NCBI GenBank assembly: GCA_031270985.1
Contig: JAISWR010000050.1
Span: 1-41,547 of the forward strand
Length of the DNA: 41,547 nucleotides
Source of the DNA: Bacteroidales bacterium
Lineage (GTDB): Bacteria > Bacteroidota > Bacteroidia > Bacteroidales > UBA4181
Reading direction: 5' to 3'
Shown here: in pieces, positions 37,209 to 41,547 of the stretch
Layout: each line of letters opens with the position of its first letter
Numbering within the stretch: position 1 is the first letter of the stretch
Program-made: the position numbers and the translations under genes
The notes under the pieces: generated by a model
The model's database searches: none
What the model was told of the DNA's origin: nothing
The model's input: only the letters and a program-made list of their open reading frames with translations

Positions 37209-37248
37209 CGTCATTGCGACGGCGAGGCACGAGGCGGGAAGCAATCCT
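37209..37248. repeat. REP-like element (GTCATTGCGA...GAAGCAATCC)
   Basis: The stretch begins CGTCATTGCGACGGCGAGG and ends GGGAAGCAATCCTG, with ATTGC/GCAAT arms. This is the wording of a GTCATTGCGAGG...GAAGCAATC palindromic repeat family found in many bacteria. It lies just after the rnr stop and could help end that transcript. Confidence 0.55.
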
Positions 37249-37254
37249 GTTTTC

Positions 37255-39417
37255 TTATTCTTTTTCCGGCAGTCTGAAATCCAATTGTTTTTTTAGCAGG
37301 TTGGCGCGCCACACCAGAATACGGATGGGTTCGCCCAGTTGGAAAGTACGTCCGTAATGGCGACCTTTGATGCAATAATTATCTTCATCAAAGATGTAAA
37401 AATCATCGTTCAGTTCGCGGATGTGGATCATGCCTTCGCATTTGTTGTCGTTCAGTTCCACATAGATACCCCATTCCGTAACGCCGGATATGGTGCCGTC
37501 GAAACATTGTCCCACCTTGTCGCTCATAAATTCCACCTGCTTGTACTTGATGGATGTCCGTTCGGCATCTACGGCGCGTTTTTCCATGCCGGAGGACTGT
37601 CGGCAAAGCGTTTCCAGATGCTCTTTGTTTGGCTTGTTACCTTTGCCGTCCAGATAGTATTGCAGCAGGCGATGCGTCATCATGTCCGGGTAGCGGCGTA
37701 TGGGCGAGGTGAAATGCGTGTAGTATTTGAATCCCAGTCCGTAATGCCCGATGTTGTCGGTGGAGTAATCCGCCTTTGCCATAGAGCGTAGCGCAAGGGT
37801 TCCGAACATGGTTTCCATTTTTGTTCCTTTTGCTTTTTCCAGCAGTTTGTTGAGCGATGTGGCGATGGTGTGTTCCGAGGTGATTTTGAGGGAATAGCCG
37901 AAACGGGTGACAAATCCCGCGAAGTTTCCCAGTTTTTCCATATTGGGTTTGTCATGTACGCGGTACACGCCTACTTTTTCTTTTCCGGCGCGGACGGGGC
38001 TTTCTGCGCGAATGACACCTGAGATAAACTCGGCTACGCGACAGTTTGCCAACAGCATGAACTCTTCTATCAGTTGGTGTGAGGTGGTGTTTTCCACATA
38101 GTACACGCCCAGTGGTTTTCCGTCTTTGTCGAGTTCGAATTTTGGTTCAGGGCGGTCAAAGAAGATGGAGCCGTTTTTGAAACGGTTGTTGCGGAGGATT
38201 TGCGCCAATCTGTGCAGGGCAAGTATTTGGTTGCTCATTTTGCCTTCGCCGGTGTCGATGATGGTCTGTGCTTCTTCGTAGGAAAGGCGATTGGTAGAAC
38301 GGATGATTGTTCTGCCGAACCATTGTTTCAGCACATTGGCGTTGCCGTCTGTTTCAAACACGGCGGAGAAGCACAGTTTATCTTCGTTGGGACGCAGGGA
38401 ACACAGGTTGTTGGACAGTTTTTCGGGGAGCATGGGCACCACGCGATCCACCAGATAAACAGACGTGGCGCGATTGACGGCTTCTTTGTCGAGAATCGAA
38501 TCCTCCGGTATGTAGTGTGTCACGTCGGCGATATGTACGCCTACCTCCCAGTTGCCATTGTTCAATTTTTCGATGGACAGGGCATCGTCAAAATCTTTGG
38601 CATCTGCAGGGTCAACGGTGAATGTGGGGACGCCGCGGAAGTCGCGTCTTTTGCCGATTTCTTCCGCCGTTATTTTCGTTGAGATGGCAGCTGCGGCGGT
38701 TTCCACTTCCGGTTCAAAACGGTAGGGCAATTCATATTCGGCAAGAATGGCGTGCATTTCCGTTTCGTTCTCGCCCGGATTGCCGAGTACTTGCAGCACT
38801 TCGCCGATGGGGTTTTTGGCGCGGTGGGGCCAATCCGTTATTCGCGCCACCACTTTCTGTCCGTCTTTTGCACCCTGAATTTTGTCCTGAGGGATGAAAA
38901 GGTCGTAGGGCATCAAACGGCTGTCGGGGATCATGAAGGCAAATTCCCGCATAACGCCGATGGTACCCACAAAGGTGGAACGGGAACGTTTTATTATTTC
39001 CATCACCTGTCCTTCCAATCGGGCATTTTTGCGGCGGGCAAAGAGATGTACTTTCACTGTGTCGCCGTGTAGCGCTTCCCGCAAGTGTTTCTGTGACACA
39101 AAGACGTCTTCCTTAGTCTGCTCCGAAATGATGTAGGCGTATCCGTGGGCGGTCATGTCCACCCGTCCGCTGATGCAGCCGGTTTCGTAGTTAAGACGAT
39201 GATTGCCGTGGCCGGTTTCTTTTATTTTTTTTCTGCTTTTTTTCTGCGCGGTCATATCGGGTATCAAACGCTGCGTGGCGTCATCATTGACGTTCATGTG
39301 TTCCGTTACCTGCTTGCAATTCATATCGTTTCCCGAATTACGGTTGAATGTTGCCGGCGTTTTTGCCGATAATCCTTCATGGTTCAGTGTGCTTTTCCGT
39401 TTTTTGCTGCGTGACAT
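37255..39417 (-). CDS. rnr: Ribonuclease R
   Basis: The 720-residue 3'-5' exoribonuclease degrades structured RNA and helps in rRNA quality control. After a basic, low-complexity N-terminus (about 80 residues) come cold-shock domains (GRVDMTAHGYAYIISEQTKE; FVGTIGVMREFAFMIPD). The RNB catalytic core has four aspartates in TVDPADAKDFDDALS, and also GVHIADVTHYI, RHY-type HYGLGFKYYTHFTSPIRRYP and a C-terminal S1 domain (FDGTISGVTEWGIYVELNDN). Length is normal. It lies 28 bases after the antiporter stop on the same strand, so they may share a transcript. Confidence 0.96.
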   Translation of the reverse strand: MSRSKKRKSTLNHEGLSAKTPATFNRNSGNDMNCKQVTEHMNVNDDATQRLIPDMTAQKKSRKKIKETGHGNHRLNYETGCISGRVDMTAHGYAYIISEQTKEDVFVSQKHLREALHGDTVKVHLFARRKNARLEGQVMEIIKRSRSTFVGTIGVMREFAFMIPDSRLMPYDLFIPQDKIQGAKDGQKVVARITDWPHRAKNPIGEVLQVLGNPGENETEMHAILAEYELPYRFEPEVETAAAAISTKITAEEIGKRRDFRGVPTFTVDPADAKDFDDALSIEKLNNGNWEVGVHIADVTHYIPEDSILDKEAVNRATSVYLVDRVVPMLPEKLSNNLCSLRPNEDKLCFSAVFETDGNANVLKQWFGRTIIRSTNRLSYEEAQTIIDTGEGKMSNQILALHRLAQILRNNRFKNGSIFFDRPEPKFELDKDGKPLGVYYVENTTSHQLIEEFMLLANCRVAEFISGVIRAESPVRAGKEKVGVYRVHDKPNMEKLGNFAGFVTRFGYSLKITSEHTIATSLNKLLEKAKGTKMETMFGTLALRSMAKADYSTDNIGHYGLGFKYYTHFTSPIRRYPDMMTHRLLQYYLDGKGNKPNKEHLETLCRQSSGMEKRAVDAERTSIKYKQVEFMSDKVGQCFDGTISGVTEWGIYVELNDNKCEGMIHIRELNDDFYIFDEDNYCIKGRHYGRTFQLGEPIRILVWRANLLKKQLDFRLPEKE

Positions 39418-39445
39418 TCTAAATGTGTGATTTTAAAATTAAAAT

Positions 39446-40900
39446 TTATTTCAATGCTTCAAATGTTGTATCGATATTTTCTTTGGAATCAGCCAAAATG
39501 GTGAGCCGGTCGCCAATCTCTATGACAGTGGAGCCGTTCGGCGTAAAATATTTGTTTTCCCGTTCAATCATCACGATAAGCGCCGTTTTGGGCAGCGACA
39601 TTTCTACAATAGTGTGGTTGACGCATCTGAAATTTGGTTCTACAACAGTTTCTTCCAGCACTGATTTGATGGTATCGCTGTCGAACTCCAATACGGTTTT
39701 CTTCGCCACCCGTTCGGGGATGTTGAGTTTCACCCATTTTGCGAATTTGAACAGGGTGGTGCCTTGCAGAAGCAGTGAGGTGAGTGTGATAAAAAATACG
39801 ATATGGAAAATAGTGCTGGCATTGGGGATGTGTTCCACCATTGGGTAGGTGGCAAAAATGATGGGCACTGCTCCTTTCAGTCCACCCCATGCAACAAGCG
39901 ACATGTCTTTGTAATACACCTTGAAGGGCAACAAACACAGGACAACCGCCACAGGACGCACGACAAACATCAGGAAAACGGATATTAACATGCCGATGCC
40001 TGCTACGTTGGTCATTTGCGAAGGGAATACCAGCAAGCCCAGCGAAAGGAACATCAGTATCTGCATTAACCATGCAAAACCGTCGTAAAACTTCAGCAGG
40101 CTACGCTTATGTATGAAGTTGCTGTTGCCCAACACCAGCCCCGACAGGTAAACAGAGAGAAATCCGTTGCCGCCGATGGTTTCGGTGAGTGCGAAACTGA
40201 TGAACATGAGGGATATGGCAAGCACCGGATAAAGACCTTCGGCAACCAGCCCGACGCTGTTGATGATGCGCACCATGAGTTTGCCCAGCAGGAAACCCAT
40301 CACCAAACCCAGCCCCATACCACGGAAAAAGATAAATATCATCTCCCACAAGGATGTTTCCGGTTGCTGTATCATGGTGATGAATGTGATAGTAAGGAAA
40401 TACGCCATCGGATCGTTGCTCCCGCTTTCCAACTCAAGGGTAGGGCGTAAATTACGTTTCAAACCGCTGTCTTTGCTGCGGAAAATGGTAAATACCGCTG
40501 CCGCATCCGTTGAAGACACGATGGATCCCAACAACATGGATTCCAGCAAACTGAAATCGGTCACCCAATAAACAAATATGCCCAAAGCCAGCGCCGTGAT
40601 GAGTACGCCCAGCGTGGAGAGGGTAATGCCACGCCACATCACCGGCTTTATCTGTTTCGTCTTGGTGTCCAAACCTCCCGAAAACAGGATAAAACAAAAA
40701 GCAATGACGCCTAAAAACCGCGCCGTTTCCGGATTGTCAAACGATATTTTGCCAATACCTTCCGAACCGGCAAGCATCCCTACCAGCAAAAACAACGCAA
40801 GAGCAGGCAAGCCTGTCCGACTTGCGGTCTTGCTCACCAACACACTCAATAACAACAAAATAGCGACAGCCAACAGAATCGTCGAAGGAACTATACTCAT
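39446..40900 (-). CDS. CPA1-type K+(Na+)/H+ antiporter with RCK_C (TrkA_C) domain
   Basis: The 484-residue inner-membrane antiporter has about 12 helices. Conserved sites are LFLLVGMLAGSEGIG, the ion-path motifs GSIVSSTDAAAVFTIF and LELESGSNDPMAYFL, and VAWGGLKGAVPIIFATYP. A C-terminal RCK_C domain follows (FRCVNHTIVEMSLPKTALIV, IGDRLTILADS). This is the layout of NhaP2/CvrA-like potassium/proton antiporters, for pH and ion balance. The ATG at 40900 follows a full promoter; the longer open frame to 41080 contains that promoter and is rejected. Confidence 0.93.
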   Translation of the reverse strand: MSIVPSTILLAVAILLLLSVLVSKTASRTGLPALALFLLVGMLAGSEGIGKISFDNPETARFLGVIAFCFILFSGGLDTKTKQIKPVMWRGITLSTLGVLITALALGIFVYWVTDFSLLESMLLGSIVSSTDAAAVFTIFRSKDSGLKRNLRPTLELESGSNDPMAYFLTITFITMIQQPETSLWEMIFIFFRGMGLGLVMGFLLGKLMVRIINSVGLVAEGLYPVLAISLMFISFALTETIGGNGFLSVYLSGLVLGNSNFIHKRSLLKFYDGFAWLMQILMFLSLGLLVFPSQMTNVAGIGMLISVFLMFVVRPVAVVLCLLPFKVYYKDMSLVAWGGLKGAVPIIFATYPMVEHIPNASTIFHIVFFITLTSLLLQGTTLFKFAKWVKLNIPERVAKKTVLEFDSDTIKSVLEETVVEPNFRCVNHTIVEMSLPKTALIVMIERENKYFTPNGSTVIEIGDRLTILADSKENIDTTFEALK

Positions 40901-40926
40901 GAGGTGATGACTTCTATTCTTTCGGA

Positions 40927-40958
40927 CAAATGTAAGAACGATTTTTCGGATTGCCAAA
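40927..40958 (-). promoter_or_regulatory. Promoter of the antiporter gene
   Basis: On the minus strand TTTG (40958-40955), 20 bases, then TACATTTG (40934-40927) is a full Bacteroidetes consensus promoter, 26 bases before the ATG at 40900. Confidence 0.72.
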
Positions 40959-41190
40959 AAAATTCCGTGAAAAACCGTTTTTTTGATTAGGGATGCGAAG
41001 TAAACAAGTTTTATGCCTTCGACATCACAATGACGACGAAATCCCGTCAGGGCGTCCATATCAACAGCAACGGACGTCATACCGTCGCCCGTACCCTCTG
41101 TCCTTTCTGTACGCTACGGCGTTCCCATTCGTCGATCAAGTTTTTTGCGCACTCCAATGGAGCGCAGTCGCCATAAATATTGCCTGCGAT
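40959..41190. other. Intergenic stretch between divergent antiporter and nuclease genes
   Basis: No gene is supported. A minus-strand open frame covers part of it, but only as an unlikely upstream extension of the antiporter. It holds a near-palindrome, TGCGC-A-CTCCA-A-TGGAGCGCA (41146-41166), similar in style to short repeats built on CTCC...GGAG. Confidence 0.35.
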
Positions 41191-41221
41191 TTTGCCAATC
41201 GGAATAAATTCGTTATTTTTG
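41191..41221 (+). promoter_or_regulatory. Promoter of the Rpn-type nuclease gene
   Basis: TTTG (41191-41194), 19 bases, then TATTTTTG (41214-41221) is a full consensus promoter, 44 bases before the ATG at 41266. Confidence 0.68.
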
Positions 41222-41265
41222 TGCAGTTAAATCAAAAATTGCGTAGCGTAGTAACCGAAAAGGAA

Positions 41266-41547
41266 ATGGGAACCAAGGATCAGAATGTAGGACAGCCGAA
41301 ATCATGTGTCATTGCCAATCCGATATACGACACTGTCTTCAAAAAGCTGATGGAAAACGAGCGTATAGCGAGATTTTTTCTTGGCACGCTGCTTGGAGAG
41401 AACATTATATCCGTGAATGCCCACCCGCAGGAGTTCACCTACAGGAAGAAGGTGGAAGGAAGCGTGAAGGCGTCCGACGAGGGTATTGGGTATTCCATTT
41501 ACCGTATAGACTTTATGGCCACCATTGAGACGAAAGGGGGCGAGTGG
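41266..41547 (+). CDS. Rpn-family/PD-(D/E)XK transposase-like nuclease (partial, runs off right edge)
   Basis: The first 94 codons are present. The sequence NPIYDTVFKKLMENERIARF followed by FLGTLLGENIISV, and then YRIDFMATIETKGGEW, fits the Rpn/PDDEXK_2 group often labelled 'putative transposase'. The Asp of YRIDF and the Glu of TIET match the start of the nuclease motif. These proteins promote RecA-independent recombination or act as mobile or defence-linked nucleases; the exact role is not known. The rest of the active site is beyond the window. It has its own promoter. Confidence 0.82.
   Translation, partial: MGTKDQNVGQPKSCVIANPIYDTVFKKLMENERIARFFLGTLLGENIISVNAHPQEFTYRKKVEGSVKASDEGIGYSIYRIDFMATIETKGGEW

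Noticed and set aside
40901-41080. Sixty-residue N-terminal extension of the antiporter
   Set aside because: The consensus promoter at 40927-40958 lies inside it, and the family begins near the ATG at 40900.

Overview
The window looks like chromosomal DNA of a Bacteroidetes bacterium, most likely order Bacteroidales. The reasons are repeated promoter boxes of the form TAnnTTTG (several with a TTTG element 19-21 bases upstream), a lack of clear Shine-Dalgarno sites, and typical families: a SusB-like GH97 enzyme, a GH3 lipoprotein, a DUF3109 protein, TonB-linked uptake genes, an RND efflux operon and surface lipoproteins. The genus cannot be told from the sequence alone. All starts were judged by eye.

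Left part (1-11.9 kb). A partial large surface protein and a C-terminal remnant lie at the edge. They are followed by a tRNA-Met gene, cysS, a GH97 alpha-glucosidase, and a two-gene unit of a five-helix LtaS-like membrane phosphotransferase and a GT4 glycosyltransferase. Diverging from it is a run of genes trkH, folE, a hotdog thioesterase, an NlpC/P60 peptidase and plsY. The last three overlap and are probably co-transcribed.

Middle (11.9-24.1 kb). A tetrapyrrole operon (hemB, a short precorrin-2 dehydrogenase, hemA) ends convergent to plsY, and its HemA lacks the C-terminal dimerisation domain. Next come a PlsC-like acyltransferase, an 85-bp tandem duplication, a beta-helix surface lipoprotein with a clear terminator, a gene-poor stretch, birA, a small membrane protein, DUF3109-rsmA, a GH3 xylosidase-type enzyme and tRNA-Leu.

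Right part (24.1-41.5 kb). An orphan FecE/BtuD-type ATPase ends inside a 14-unit array of an 11-bp repeat. An RND tripartite efflux operon (adaptor, pump, TolC-like channel) follows. Convergent to it is the most unusual locus: two intact lipoproteins and one broken paralogue sharing an unrecognised beta-rich domain, then a periplasmic metal-complex binding protein and a TonB-dependent receptor, preceded by a cluster of CCTACA-N4-TGTAGG inverted repeats. This looks like an acquisition system for an unknown ligand in which the lipoproteins may be capture proteins. The window closes with rnr, a K+/H+-type antiporter and the start of an Rpn/PD-(D/E)XK transposase-like nuclease.

The candidate for something undescribed is the 33.2-37.2 kb lipoprotein/binding-protein/TonB locus. 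Its ligand, its domain family and the role of its palindromes are all open.
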